A stretch of 64,000 bases of DNA from Streptomyces sp. Tue6028 (GTDB lineage Bacteria; Actinomycetota; Actinomycetes; Streptomycetales; Streptomycetaceae): contig NZ_MLCE01000014.1 of NCBI RefSeq assembly GCF_002300165.1, positions 163,011 through 227,010 on the forward strand. Direction: 5' to 3'. The notes under the pieces are model-generated. The model saw only the letters and a program-made list of their open reading frames with translations, was not told where the DNA came from and made no database searches. Below are positions 45,275-54,845 of the stretch, piece by piece. The stretch's first letter is position 1. Each line of letters begins with the position of its first letter. Position numbers and translations under genes: made by a program.

Positions 45275-46225
45275 GTGACCCAGAATCAGCCGCCCGGCGC
45301 CCCCCGGGCCCGCATTCCAGGCCCCTCACAGCCCCCGCTGCCGTACCCCCGCCCGCACGCCGGCCTCTGGAGGCGCTGCCTGGCGGTGGGGCTCGCGCTC
45401 TGGGCACTGACGGCGGCCGTCACGTACGCGACACGGGCCACCGCCCTGCTGCCGACCCTGATCCTGCTCGGCAGCTTCCTCGCCCCGGTCGCGTTCGTGC
45501 TCTGGGCATACCAGCGACACGGCCGCGACCTGGGCGTCCATCTGATCCTGGGCTGCTTCCTGACCGGCGGGACCCTCGGCGTCGTGGGCGCGTCGATGAC
45601 GGAGCGCCACCTGCTCCACCCCTCCTGGGGGATGTACATGGGCGCCGGGCTGATCGAGGAGGCGGCGAAGCTCGCCGCGCTGGTGTTCGTGCTGCACCGC
45701 CACCCCCGCGTACGCGGGCCACGGGCGGGCCTGGTGCTGGGCGCGAGCGTCGGGTTCGGCTTCGCGGCGCTGGAGAGCGCGGGCTACGCCTTCAACGCCA
45801 CCGTCTCGCTCCAGGGCATCGATCTGCGCGCACTGCTGGAGACCGAGATCCTGCGCGGGGTGCTCACCCCCTTCGGGCACGGCCTGTGGACGGCCGTCAC
45901 CGGCGCCGCGCTGCTGGCCTGCCGCCGCCCGAACGGGCGCTTCCGGCCCGCCTCGCCGGTGGTCGCCGCCTGGGCCGGGGTGGCCCTGCTGCACGCGCTG
46001 TGGGACTCGACGCACGGCATCGCCCTGTGGCTGGTGGCCCGGCTGACCGCCAGGGGACTCGACCGGACACTGTTCACCCAGGGACACCTGCCGTGGCCCA
46101 CCGACGAACAGAGACACCTCTTCACACTCTTCTCGGTCGGCGGCCTGGTCCTCGTCGCGCTCGCCGGGATCGCCTGGGTGCGCTCCCTGGCGCGCCGCGC
46201 ACCTGCTTGGAGAAATACCCCCTAG
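45275..46225 (+). CDS. PrsW-family intramembrane metalloprotease
   Basis: 316 residues with about eight membrane segments. Family motifs in order: MGAGLIEEAAKLAALVFVLHR (EExxK), SVGFGFAALESAGYAFN (ExxxY), TPFGHGLWTAVTGAALL (HxxW) and LLHALWDSTHG (HxxWD), which form the putative metal site. Bacillus PrsW cuts an anti-sigma factor; substrates in Streptomyces are unknown. GTG start behind GAGGG. The Pro-rich N-terminus is cytoplasmic. Its stop codon lies inside the operator of the downstream copper genes. Confidence 0.88.
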   Translation: MTQNQPPGAPRARIPGPSQPPLPYPRPHAGLWRRCLAVGLALWALTAAVTYATRATALLPTLILLGSFLAPVAFVLWAYQRHGRDLGVHLILGCFLTGGTLGVVGASMTERHLLHPSWGMYMGAGLIEEAAKLAALVFVLHRHPRVRGPRAGLVLGASVGFGFAALESAGYAFNATVSLQGIDLRALLETEILRGVLTPFGHGLWTAVTGAALLACRRPNGRFRPASPVVAAWAGVALLHALWDSTHGIALWLVARLTARGLDRTLFTQGHLPWPTDEQRHLFTLFSVGGLVLVALAGIAWVRSLARRAPAWRNTP

Positions 46226-46234
46226 GGGTATAGT
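46207..46234 (+). promoter_or_regulatory. Copper-responsive promoter with CsoR-type operator
   Basis: TTGGAG (46207-46212) and TATAGT (46229-46234) are spaced 16 bases apart. Between them lies the dyad ATACCCCCTAGGGGTAT (46215-46231), matching known CsoR operators. It overlaps the last codons and TAG stop of the PrsW gene. Repression should lift when Cu(I) binds CsoR. Confidence 0.85.
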
Positions 46235-46315
46235 GTGGTGAGTATCGAGGGAACCTGGCCCAACAGGACCCCCTCCGCACACGCACACCACACAGGTCCA
46301 GACGAGGAGAACGAC

Positions 46316-46555
46316 ATGACCGCCCAGACCGAAACCCCGGGTTCCGTCACCGCCGTCTACAAGGTGAGCGGAATGAGCTGCGGACACTGTGAAGGCTCGG
46401 TCGGCGGCGAGATCTCCGGGATCGCCGGCGTCGCCTCGGTGAAGGCCGTCGCCTCGACCGGCGAGGTCACCGTCGTCTCCGCGGCCCCGCTCGCCGAGGC
46501 CGACGTCCGCGCCGCGGTGGACGAGGCCGGCTTCGAGCTCGTCGGCCCGGCCTGA
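46316..46555 (+). CDS. copZ: Copper chaperone CopZ
   Basis: 79 residues, one heavy-metal-associated domain: AVYKVSGMSCGHCEGSVGGEISGIAGVASVKAVASTGEVTVVSAAPLAEADVRAAVDEAGFELV, with the Cu(I)-binding pair in MSCGHC. Delivers Cu(I) to the CopA ATPase. ATG 46316 has GAGGAGA upstream; leader of about 75 bases after the promoter. First gene of the copper unit; 110 bases before copA. Confidence 0.95.
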   Translation: MTAQTETPGSVTAVYKVSGMSCGHCEGSVGGEISGIAGVASVKAVASTGEVTVVSAAPLAEADVRAAVDEAGFELVGPA

Positions 46556-46665
46556 CCCGCGCCGGGACCCTGCACGCGACTCTGAAACGCAACTCTCCCC
46601 ACCGGGCCGTACCGACCAGCTGATACTGGCTCCGTGCGGCCCGGTCCGCTCCCTGGAGTACGGAC

Positions 46666-48957
46666 GTGACGAGCACCACCGCTGCGACACCGATAGCCAC
46701 GACCTCGGAAGTCGAACTCACCATCGGCGGCATGACCTGCGCCTCCTGCGCGGCCCGCGTCGAGAAGAAGCTCAACCGCATGGACGGCGTGAGCGCCACC
46801 GTCAATTACGCGACGGAGAAGGCGAAGGTCTCATACCCCGAGGGGGTACACGTCGCGGACCTGATCGCCACCGTGGTGAAGACGGGGTACACGGCGGAGG
46901 AACCCCCGCCGCCCCCGCTCCCCGAGGACCTCCCCGGGGACGGCGACCGGGCGCGGACGGCGGATTCCGGCGACGACCCCGAGCTGGCCGCCCTGCGCGG
47001 ACGCCTGCTCGTCTCCGCCCTGCTCGCCCTGCCCGTCGTCCTGCTGTCGATGATCCCGGCCCTCCAGTTCGACAACTGGCAGTGGCTCTCGCTGACGCTG
47101 GCCGCGCCCGTCGTGGTCTGGGGCGGGCTGCCCTTCCACCGGGCCGCGGCGACGAACGCCCGGCACGGGGCCGCCACCATGGACACGCTGGTCTCGGTCG
47201 GCACCCTCGCCGCGTTCGGCTGGTCCCTGTGGGCCCTGTTCCTCGGCGACGCCGGGATGCCGGGGATGCGGCACGGCTTCGAGCTCACCGTCTCCCGCAC
47301 GGACGGCGCGTCGACGCTCTACCTGGAGGTCGCCGCCGGCGTCATCGCCTTCATCCTGCTCGGCCGCTATCTGGAGGCCCGCTCCAAGCGGCGCGCCGGA
47401 GCGGCGCTGCGGGCCCTGCTGGAGCTCGGCGCGAAGGACGTGGCCGTACTGCGGGGCGGCCGCGAGGTCCGCGTCCCGGTCGGGCAGCTCCAGGTCGGCG
47501 ACCGCTTCGTCGTACGGCCCGGCGAGAAGATCGCCACCGACGGCACGGTCGTGGAGGGCTCCTCGGCCGTCGACGCGTCCATGCTGACGGGCGAGTCGGT
47601 GCCGGTGGACGCCACCGTCGGCGACGAGGTGACCGGCGCGACGGTCAACGCGGGCGGCCGGCTCGTCGTCGAGGCCACCCGGGTCGGCGCGGACACCCAG
47701 CTCGCACGGATGGCACGGCTCGTCGAGGACGCGCAGAACGGCAAGGCCGAGGTGCAGCGCCTCGCCGACCGGATCTCCGGCGTCTTCGTGCCCGTCGTGC
47801 TGCTGATCGCGGTCGGCACCTTCGGGGCCTGGCTCGGCGTCACCGGCGACATGGTCGCCGCGTTCACCGCGGCCGTCGCGGTCCTGATCATCGCCTGCCC
47901 GTGCGCACTGGGCCTGGCCACGCCGACCGCCCTGATGGTCGGCACGGGGCGCGGCGCCCAGCTCGGCATCCTCATCAAGGGACCCGAGGTCCTGGAGTCC
48001 ACCCGGCGCGTCGACACGGTCGTCCTGGACAAGACCGGCACGGTGACGACGGGAAGGATGCGGCTCCAGGAGGTCCACGTCGTCGCGGGAGACACCGAGC
48101 AGGACGTCCTGCGGCTCGCCGGAGCCCTGGAACACGCCTCCGAGCACCCGATCGCCCAGGCGATCGCGGCAGGCGCCCAGGACCGCACCGGAGCGCTTCC
48201 CCCGGTCGAGCACTTCGAGAACGTGCCCGGGCGCGGAGTGCGCGGACACGTGGAGGGCCACGAGGTCACGGTGGGCCGGCTCCTGCCCGACGCGCCCGCC
48301 GTCGACGGGCACCCACTCCCGGACGAACTGGCCCGTGCGAAGGACGCGGCCGAGGCGGAGGGCCGCACCGCCGTGGTGGTCACCCGGGACGGCGTGGCGG
48401 TCGGCGTCCTGACCGTCGCCGACGCGATCAAGGAGACGAGCGCCGAGGCCGTGCGCGAACTGCGCGCCCTGGGGCTCAGGCCGGTACTGCTCACAGGTGA
48501 CAACCGAGCGGTCGCGCAGGCCGTGGCACGCGCCGTCGGCATCGGCTCCGAGGACGTGATCGCCGAGGTCCTGCCGCAGGACAAGGTCGCCGTGGTGGAG
48601 CGCCTGCGCCGCGAGGGCCGGACCGTCGCGATGGTCGGCGACGGGGTCAACGACGCGGCGGCGCTCGCCACCGCCGATCTCGGGCTCGCGATGGGCACGG
48701 GCACGGACGCCGCGATCGAGGCGAGCGATCTGACGCTCGTGCGCGGAGACCTGAGGGTGGCCGCGGACGCGATCCGGCTGGCACGGCGGACCCTGTCGAC
48801 GATCAAGGGGAATCTGTTCTGGGCCTTCGGGTACAACGTGGCGGCGCTGCCGCTGGCCGCCGCCGGACTGCTGAACCCGATGATCGCGGGGGCGGCGATG
48901 GCCTTCTCCTCGGTGTTCGTGGTGACGAACAGTCTTCGGCTCAGGACATTCTCATGA
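46666..48957 (+). CDS. copA: Cu(I)-exporting P1B-type ATPase CopA
   Basis: 763 residues. One N-terminal metal domain ([16 protein letters not shown], about 18-80), Pro/Asp linker, eight membrane helices, actuator loop with MLTGESVPV, translocation motif [10 protein letters not shown], phosphorylation motif [19 protein letters not shown] and [24 protein letters not shown]. The C-terminal helices contain [16 protein letters not shown], the P1B-1 (copper) signature with Tyr-Asn. GTG start 46666. Exports Cu(I) from the cytosol, working with CopZ. Confidence 0.95.
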   Translation: MTSTTAATPIATTSEVELTIGGMTCASCAARVEKKLNRMDGVSATVNYATEKAKVSYPEGVHVADLIATVVKTGYTAEEPPPPPLPEDLPGDGDRARTADSGDDPELAALRGRLLVSALLALPVVLLSMIPALQFDNWQWLSLTLAAPVVVWGGLPFHRAAATNARHGAATMDTLVSVGTLAAFGWSLWALFLGDAGMPGMRHGFELTVSRTDGASTLYLEVAAGVIAFILLGRYLEARSKRRAGAALRALLELGAKDVAVLRGGREVRVPVGQLQVGDRFVVRPGEKIATDGTVVEGSSAVDASMLTGESVPVDATVGDEVTGATVNAGGRLVVEATRVGADTQLARMARLVEDAQNGKAEVQRLADRISGVFVPVVLLIAVGTFGAWLGVTGDMVAAFTAAVAVLIIACPCALGLATPTALMVGTGRGAQLGILIKGPEVLESTRRVDTVVLDKTGTVTTGRMRLQEVHVVAGDTEQDVLRLAGALEHASEHPIAQAIAAGAQDRTGALPPVEHFENVPGRGVRGHVEGHEVTVGRLLPDAPAVDGHPLPDELARAKDAAEAEGRTAVVVTRDGVAVGVLTVADAIKETSAEAVRELRALGLRPVLLTGDNRAVAQAVARAVGIGSEDVIAEVLPQDKVAVVERLRREGRTVAMVGDGVNDAAALATADLGLAMGTGTDAAIEASDLTLVRGDLRVAADAIRLARRTLSTIKGNLFWAFGYNVAALPLAAAGLLNPMIAGAAMAFSSVFVVTNSLRLRTFS

Positions 48958-49405
48958 CGACGGAGTAAGAGTCCCCCTAGAGTCCAACCGCAGCCTCACA
49001 TAAGCTCTTCACAAGGCTCGCGCATCTTCCTTACGCTTGGGCCCCCATTGACGTACCGGGGCTCTTGCGCATCTTCGGGACATATGCAAGAGACGCAGAT
49101 CACAGTGATGTGAACGTAACCACCGAAGGGGTTCGTGAGTCTAAGTTGGCGATGTCAGAAGCGTCTTGGGGGGCGTGACTGACATCTGGGGATGTCTTGG
49201 GGGACATTCCCGGAAATTGCGGTGCCGGGGCGCGTACACCGGGCAGCTTTGAGCGGCCCTCCCGTCGTACGGGTCCCGGCAGATCGCACCGCAGTACAGG
49301 CCGCACCGCAGTACCGATGGTTTTGCTCGTTTTGCTCGCAGCGATTCAGGCGCTGTTCCACAGACGCCCGGCCGGATCCCGTGGGGGGAATCCGCACCGG
49401 GACAA
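48958..49405. other. Unassigned region between copA and citrate synthase
   Basis: About 450 bases before the first terminator-like hairpin. Contains TCTTGGGGG at 49172 and 49194, TTTTGCTCG twice in tandem (49320-49337), and a 75-codon reading from ATG 49192 to 49419 (MSWGTFPEIAVPGRV...FCSFCSQRFRRCS...) with a CxxC-like pair but no recognised family. I leave it uncalled. Confidence 0.4.
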
Positions 49406-49458
49406 GGAAAGCGCCCTGACTGCCGGCCCGTGGGGGGACCGGCAGCAGGGCGCTTTCC
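49406..49458. terminator. Long hairpin (bidirectional)
   Basis: GGAAAGCGCCCTG pairs with CAGGGCGCTTTCC with an extra inner stem GCCGG/CCGGC. A strong terminator-like structure. Confidence 0.7.
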
Positions 49459-49514
49459 GTCTGTCCGGGGTCGGTCCGCCCGCAGAGCGCTTCCGGTTCG
49501 GGCGGAAACGGCTC

Positions 49515-49557
49515 AAGGGCGCCCCGGCAGGTGTGGAACACCTCCGGTGCGCCCTTC
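49515..49557 (-). terminator. Hairpin behind citrate synthase
   Basis: AAGGGCGC pairs with GCGCCCTT and encloses CCGG/CCGG and AGGTGT/ACACCT stems, about 75 bases past the citrate synthase stop. Confidence 0.7.
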
Positions 49558-49629
49558 GGCTCGGGCTCCGGGACCGCCACGGCGACCGGGAGGCGGACCC
49601 CCGGCCGTCACGCGTCGCTCGTCAGCGGG

Positions 49630-50919
49630 TCAGCGGGCCTCGACCGGGACGAAGTCGCGCTCGACGACGCCCGTGTAGATCTGGCGCGGGCGGCCGATGC
49701 GGGAACCCGGCTCCTTGATCATCTCGTGCCACTGGGCGATCCAGCCCGGGAGGCGGCCGAGGGCGAACAGGACCGTGAACATCTCGGTCGGGAAGCCCAT
49801 GGCGCGGTAGATCAGGCCGGTGTAGAAGTCGACGTTCGGGTAGAGGCTGCGCGAGACGAAGTAGTCGTCGGAAAGCGCGTGCTCCTCCAGCTTGAGCGCG
49901 ATGTCCAGCAGCTCGTCGGACTTGCCGAGCGCGGAGAGGACGTCGTGCGCGGCCGCCTTGATGATCTTCGCCCGGGGGTCGAAGTTCTTGTAGACGCGGT
50001 GGCCGAAGCCCATCAGGCGGACGCCGTCCTCCTTGTTCTTCACCTTGCGGATGAAGGAGTCGACGTCGCCGCCGGAGGCCTGGATGCCCTCCAGCATCTC
50101 CAGGACGGACTGGTTGGCGCCGCCGTGCAGCGGGCCCCACAGGGCGGAGATGCCGGCGGAGATCGAGGCGAACATGTTCGCCTGCGAGGAGCCCACCAGG
50201 CGCACGGTGGAGGTCGAACAGTTCTGCTCGTGGTCCGCGTGCAGGATCAGCAGCTTGTCGAGCGCGGAGACGACGACCGGGTCGAGGTCGTACTCCTGCG
50301 CCGGGACCGAGAAGGTCATGCGCAGGAAGTTCTCGACGTACCCGAGGTCGTTGCGCGGGTAGACGAAGGGGTGGCCGATCGACTTCTTGTACGCGTACGC
50401 CGCGATCGTCGGAAGCTTGGCGAGCAGGCGGATCGTGGAGAGGTTGCGCTGCTTCTCGTCGAACGGGTTGTGGCTGTCCTGGTAGAAGGTGGACAGCGCC
50501 GAGACGACCGAGGACAGCATGGCCATCGGGTGGGCGTCGCGGGGGAAGCCCTTGTAGAAGTTCTTGACGTCCTCGTGCAGCAGGGTGTGCTGCGTGATCT
50601 CGTTCTTGAAGGTGGAGAGCTCGTCGATGTTCGGCAGCTCGCCGTTGATCAGCAGGTACGCCACCTCCAGGAAGGTGGAGCGCTCGGCCAGCTGCTCGAT
50701 CGGGTAGCCGCGGTACCGGAGGATGCCCTGCTCACCGTCGAGGTAGGTGATCGCGGATTTATAGGCGGCGGTGTTCCCGTATCCGCTGTCCAGCGTCACC
50801 AGCCCGGTCTGGGCGCGGAGCTTTCCGATGTCGAAGCCCTTGTCGCCGACGGTGCTGTCGATCACCGGGTAGGTGTACTCGCCATCGCCGTACCGCAGTA
50901 CTACAGAGTTGTCGCTCAC
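49630..50919 (-). CDS. gltA: Citrate synthase
   Basis: 429 residues, type II (hexameric-type) citrate synthase: condenses acetyl-CoA and oxaloacetate at the entry of the TCA cycle. Motifs: ILHADHEQNCSTSTVRLVGSSQANMFASISAGISALWGPLHGGANQSVLEML (catalytic His in LHGGANQ) and GFGHRVYKNFDPRAKII (catalytic His, substrate Arg); conserved PTEMFTVLFALGRLPGWIAQWHE near the end. GTG 50919 (MSDNSVVLRYGDGEYTYPVID) follows GAGGG and matches the usual start in this genus; the longer reading upstream does not. Also called citA in Streptomyces. Single gene. Confidence 0.96.
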   Translation of the reverse strand: MSDNSVVLRYGDGEYTYPVIDSTVGDKGFDIGKLRAQTGLVTLDSGYGNTAAYKSAITYLDGEQGILRYRGYPIEQLAERSTFLEVAYLLINGELPNIDELSTFKNEITQHTLLHEDVKNFYKGFPRDAHPMAMLSSVVSALSTFYQDSHNPFDEKQRNLSTIRLLAKLPTIAAYAYKKSIGHPFVYPRNDLGYVENFLRMTFSVPAQEYDLDPVVVSALDKLLILHADHEQNCSTSTVRLVGSSQANMFASISAGISALWGPLHGGANQSVLEMLEGIQASGGDVDSFIRKVKNKEDGVRLMGFGHRVYKNFDPRAKIIKAAAHDVLSALGKSDELLDIALKLEEHALSDDYFVSRSLYPNVDFYTGLIYRAMGFPTEMFTVLFALGRLPGWIAQWHEMIKEPGSRIGRPRQIYTGVVERDFVPVEAR

Positions 50920-51237
50920 GTCATCCCTCACCGACGTTGTGCCTCTTCTTCGAGGTGCCCTGACTGTCTCTACCATCCCCCATTTGGCCCTGGAGAGTGC
51001 ACTCGGGGTCGACCATTGGGCCTATTGGCGGCACTCAGTGCCGCCAACCTGCACATCCTGCCTCCCCTCGCGCCGGTTCCGGAAGTGCTCTGTGACCTTT
51101 ACGACTCGTTTGATCGATCATTTTTCGGGACGGGGGCCGTCCGGGTGTCGGCAGGGGCCTCTCCATGGTCGCGCGCGGAGCGTTCGTCCGTCGGGCCGAG
51201 GTCCGTTCCCGGAACGCGCCCAGTTCCTTTCGCCGGG
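50920..51237. other. Gap upstream of citrate synthase
   Basis: Holds the citrate synthase promoter (GAGGG ribosome site clear). No gene seen. Right part grades into the 23-base repeats. Confidence 0.45.
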
Positions 51238-51306
51238 TGCGCGAAAGCCCGGTCACGGGCTGCGCGAAGGCCCGGTCACCGGCCGCCCGAAGGCCTGGTC
51301 ACGGGT
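51238..51306. repeat. 23-base tandem repeat (three copies) at recD2 3' end
   Basis: Units at 51238, 51261 and 51284 share GCGCGAAGGCCCGGTCAC with a few changes; the array ends 12 bases before the recD2 stop. Confidence 0.8.
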
Positions 51307-51318
51307 GCGCCGACGGTC

Positions 51319-53571
51319 TCAGTACTGGGCGAGCCGGTGGTCGAGGGCCGTGCACCGGCGCCCCGCGGACACCGTGCGCACCGCCTGCCCTATGGCCTTG
51401 CGTGAGCCGACGAGGACGACCAGTCTCTTGGCGCGCGTGACGGCGGTGTAGAGCAGATTGCGCTGGAGCATCATCCACGCGCTCGTGGTGACCGGGATCA
51501 CCACCGCCGGGTACTCGCTGCCCTGGGAGCGGTGGATGGTCACGGCGTACGCGTGGGCCAGCTCGTCGAGTTCGTCGAATTCGTAGGGCACCTCCTCGTC
51601 CTCGTCGGTCAGGACCGTGAGCCGCTGATCGACCGGGTCGAGCGAGGTGACGACGCCCACGGTGCCGTTGAAGACGCCGTTCTCGCCCTTCTCGTAGTTG
51701 TTGCGGATCTGGGTGACCTTGTCGCCGACGCGGAAGACGCGTCCGCCGAAGCGCTTCTCGGCGAGGTCGGGGCGGCCGGGGGTGATCGCCTGCTGGAGCA
51801 GGCCGTTGAGGTGGCCCGCGCCCGCGGGGCCCCGGTGCATGGGCGCCAGCACCTGCACGTCCCGGCGCGGGTCCAGGCCGAACTTGGCCGGAAGCCGCCG
51901 TGCGGCCACGTCCACCGTGAGCCGGCCGACCTCCTCGGTGTCGTCCTCGACGAAGAGGAAGAAGTCCTTCATGCCGTCGGTGACCGGGTGCAGGCCGGAG
52001 TTGATCCGGTGGGCGTTGGTCACCACCCCGGACTGCTGGGCCTGGCGGAAGACGCGGGTGAGACGGACCGCGGGGACGGGGCTGCCGTCGGCGAGCAGGT
52101 CGCGCAGCACCTCGCCCGCGCCGACGCTGGGCAACTGGTCGACGTCGCCCACGAACAGCAGATGGGCGCCCGGCGGAACGGCCTTGACCAGCTTGTTGGC
52201 CAGCAGCAGGTCGAGCATGGAGGCCTCGTCCACGACGACCAGGTCGGCGTCCAGCGGACGGTCCTTGTCGTAGGCCGCGTCGCCGCCCGGTTTGAGCTCC
52301 AGGAGGCGGTGCACGGTGGAGGCCTCGGCGCCGGTGAGCTCCGCGAGGCGCTTGGCGGCACGGCCCGTGGGCGCGGCCAGGAGGACCTTCGCCCGCTTGG
52401 CGCGGGCCAGTTCCACGATCGAGCGGACCGTGAACGACTTCCCGCAGCCGGGGCCGCCGGTCAGCACGGCGACCTTCTCGGTGAGCGCCAGCCGGACGGC
52501 GGCCTCCTGCTCGGGGGCCAACTCCGCGCCCGTACGCCCCTTCAGCCAGGCCAGTGCCCGGTCCCAGGCCACGTCGCCGAAGGCCGGCATCCGGTCCTGG
52601 CCGGCCCGCAGGAGGCGCAACAACTGGGCGGAGAGGGAGAGTTCGGCACGGTGGAAGGGCACCAGATAGACCGCCGTCACCGATTCGCCGCCGTCGGGGC
52701 CGGGCACCTTCTCCCGGACGACACCGGGGTCCTCGCCGTCCTCGGCCGGTGCCGCCAGCTCGGCCAGGCACTCGATGACCAGGCCGGTGTCCACCTGAAG
52801 GAGCTTCACCGCGTCGGCGATCAGCCGTTCCTCGGGCAGATAGCAGTGGCCCTGGTCGGTGGACTGCGACAGCGCGTACTGGAGGCCGGCCTTGACGCGC
52901 TCCGGACTGTCGTGCGGGATGCCGACGGACTGGGCGATCTTGTCGGCGGTGAGGAAGCCGATGCCCCAGACGTCGGCCGCCAGGCGGTACGGCTGGTTCT
53001 TGACGACGGAGATCGACGCGTCGCCGTACTTCTTGTAGATCCGGACCGCGACCGAGGTGGACACCTCGACGCTCTGGAGGAAGAGCATGACCTCCTTGAT
53101 CGCCTTCTGCTCCTCCCAGGCGTCGGCGATCTTCCTGGTCCGCTTGGGGCCCAGGCCCGGGACCTCGATGAGCCGCTTCGGCTCCTCCTCGATGATCTGG
53201 AGGGTGTCCAGGCCGAAGTGCTGGGTGATGCGGTCGGCGAAGATTGGCCCGATGCCCTTGACCAGGCCCGATCCCAGATAGCGGCGGATGCCCTGGACGG
53301 TGGCGGGCAGGACCGTCGTGTAGTTCTCCACGGTGAACTGCTTGCCGTACTGCGGGTGGGAGCCCCAACGGCCCTCCATGCGCAGCGACTCGCCGACCTG
53401 GGCGCCGAGGAGCGAGCCGACGACCGTGAGCAGGTCGCCGGCGCCCCGGCCGGTGTCGACCCGGGCGACCGTGTAGCCGTTCTCCTCGTTGGCGTACGTG
53501 ATGCGTTCCAGTACGCCTTCGAGCACGGCGAGCCGCCGCTCGGCCGATGGGGTCCCCGCCTGCTGAGCCAT
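51319..53571 (-). CDS. recD2: RecD2-type ATP-dependent DNA helicase
   Basis: 750 residues, SF1B helicase moving 5' to 3', RecBC-independent (RecD2/YrrC type). N-terminal OB-like and helix-hairpin-helix region (LGSGLVKGIGPIFADRITQHFG; LIEVPGLGPKRTRKIADAW), then motif I VLTGGPGCGKSFTV, motif II LVVVDEASMLDLLLANKLV, motif III LLFVGDVDQLPSVGAGEVLRDLL, motif VI YAVTIHRSQGSEYPAVVIPVTTS...LLYTAVTRAKRLVVLVG. Length fits the family. Likely acts in replication-fork or mismatch repair. ATG 53571. Confidence 0.94.
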   Translation of the reverse strand: MAQQAGTPSAERRLAVLEGVLERITYANEENGYTVARVDTGRGAGDLLTVVGSLLGAQVGESLRMEGRWGSHPQYGKQFTVENYTTVLPATVQGIRRYLGSGLVKGIGPIFADRITQHFGLDTLQIIEEEPKRLIEVPGLGPKRTRKIADAWEEQKAIKEVMLFLQSVEVSTSVAVRIYKKYGDASISVVKNQPYRLAADVWGIGFLTADKIAQSVGIPHDSPERVKAGLQYALSQSTDQGHCYLPEERLIADAVKLLQVDTGLVIECLAELAAPAEDGEDPGVVREKVPGPDGGESVTAVYLVPFHRAELSLSAQLLRLLRAGQDRMPAFGDVAWDRALAWLKGRTGAELAPEQEAAVRLALTEKVAVLTGGPGCGKSFTVRSIVELARAKRAKVLLAAPTGRAAKRLAELTGAEASTVHRLLELKPGGDAAYDKDRPLDADLVVVDEASMLDLLLANKLVKAVPPGAHLLFVGDVDQLPSVGAGEVLRDLLADGSPVPAVRLTRVFRQAQQSGVVTNAHRINSGLHPVTDGMKDFFLFVEDDTEEVGRLTVDVAARRLPAKFGLDPRRDVQVLAPMHRGPAGAGHLNGLLQQAITPGRPDLAEKRFGGRVFRVGDKVTQIRNNYEKGENGVFNGTVGVVTSLDPVDQRLTVLTDEDEEVPYEFDELDELAHAYAVTIHRSQGSEYPAVVIPVTTSAWMMLQRNLLYTAVTRAKRLVVLVGSRKAIGQAVRTVSAGRRCTALDHRLAQY

Positions 53572-53774
53572 GGTCCGACCGTACCGGTGCGGTGTGACAG
53601 CGGTGGGGCGTGCCCGGGGACGACGGCCGGGGACGACGGCCCGGGACCGGGGAACGGTGGGCTCAGTGGTGCGGGGAGCGCATCACGTCCCGGCCCGTGA
53701 AGTACCTGGCCGGCGGTGTGCAGGGCCGGTGTTCCGTGCATCACGATCCGGTCTCAGGGGGTTGTATCCACGCG

Positions 53775-53810
53775 TGTAATCGTTTCCAATCCCTCGTGTA
53801 ATCGATTCCA
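53775..53810 (+). promoter_or_regulatory. Two LacI-family operators before rbsR
   Basis: TGTAATCGTTTCCA (53775-53788) and TGTAATCGATTCCA (53797-53810) both match the LacI-family consensus TGnAAnCGnTTnCA. They repeat at 22 bases (two helix turns) and end 18 bases before the rbsR start, behind which GAGGAGGTGGAG gives a strong ribosome site. Confidence 0.88.
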
Positions 53811-53828
53811 CGAGGAGGTGGAGCGGCG

Positions 53829-54845
53829 ATGGCGAGCATCAAGGACGTGGCCGCCGAGGCCGGCGTATCCGTCGCCACGGTCTCGCGCGTCCTGAACGAC
53901 CATCCGTCGGTCAGCGCGGAGGCACGCACCCGCGTGATGGCCGCCGTACAGAACCTGGGCTACCGCCCGAACGCCGTCGCCCGCTCACTGCGCACCGACC
54001 AGACGCGCACCCTCGGCCTGGTCATCAGCGACGTGCTCAACCCGTACTTCACCGAACTGGCCCGGTCCGTCGAGGAGGAGGCCCGCGCCCTCGGCTACAG
54101 CGTCATCATCGGCAACGCCGACGAGCGGCCCGACCTCCAGGACCACCACGTACGGACCCTGCTGGACCGGCGCATCGACGGACTCCTGGTCTCCCCCACC
54201 GACGGCGGCTCCCCCGGCATGCTGGACGCCGCGCGCACGGGGACGCCGATGGTCTTCGTGGACCGCTGGATCGCCGGCGTCGAGGTGCCCGTCGTACGGG
54301 CGGACGGCCGCTCGGCCGTCCGGGACCTCGTGGCGCATCTGCACGCCCTGGGACACCGCAGGCTCGCGATCATCGCGGGCCCCGCGGCCACCACCACCGG
54401 CAGCGAGCGCGTCCACGCCTTCCGGGAGGCCCTCGCCGAGCACGGACTCCCGCTGCCGGACGCCTACATAGGGCAGGGCGACTTCCAGGCCGAGAGCGGA
54501 CGGCGGGTCACCGAGGGCTTCCTCGACCTGCCCGAGCCGCCCGAGGTGGTCTTCGCCGCCGACAACCTGATGGCGCTCGGCGCGCTGGACGCCGTCCGCG
54601 CGCGCGGGATGCGGGTCCCCGAGGACATCGCGCTCGCCGCGTTCGACGACATCCCGTGGTTCGTGCACACCGATCCGCCGATCACGGCGATCGCACAGCC
54701 GACGGGAGACCTGGGGCGGGCCGCCGTACGCGCCCTGGTCGACCGCATCGAGGGGCGGCCCCCACAGTCCGTCACCCTCCCCGCCCGGCTCGTCGTACGC
54801 CGCTCGTGCGGCGAGTTCCCCGCAACGAACAGGAGCGAGTCGTGA
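53829..54845 (+). CDS. rbsR: LacI-family repressor of the ribose operon
   Basis: 338 residues. N-terminal HTH and hinge: ASIKDVAAEAGVSVATVSRVLNDHPSVSAEARTRVMAAVQNLGYRPNAVARSLRT; then a periplasmic-binding-protein-like sensor domain (TLGLVISDVLNPYFTELARSVEEEARALGYSVIIGNADERPD; AFDDIPWFVHTDPPITAIAQP). First gene of rbsR-rbsA-rbsCB-rbsK-rbsD with two operators just upstream, so it probably represses itself and the whole operon until ribose or a derivative binds. The stop overlaps rbsA start (GTGA). Confidence 0.9.
   Translation: MASIKDVAAEAGVSVATVSRVLNDHPSVSAEARTRVMAAVQNLGYRPNAVARSLRTDQTRTLGLVISDVLNPYFTELARSVEEEARALGYSVIIGNADERPDLQDHHVRTLLDRRIDGLLVSPTDGGSPGMLDAARTGTPMVFVDRWIAGVEVPVVRADGRSAVRDLVAHLHALGHRRLAIIAGPAATTTGSERVHAFREALAEHGLPLPDAYIGQGDFQAESGRRVTEGFLDLPEPPEVVFAADNLMALGALDAVRARGMRVPEDIALAAFDDIPWFVHTDPPITAIAQPTGDLGRAAVRALVDRIEGRPPQSVTLPARLVVRRSCGEFPATNRSES

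Noticed and set aside
49531..51405. Long rightward open frame over citrate synthase
   Set aside because: Antisense shadow of gltA, which has full-length family identity and a proper start.
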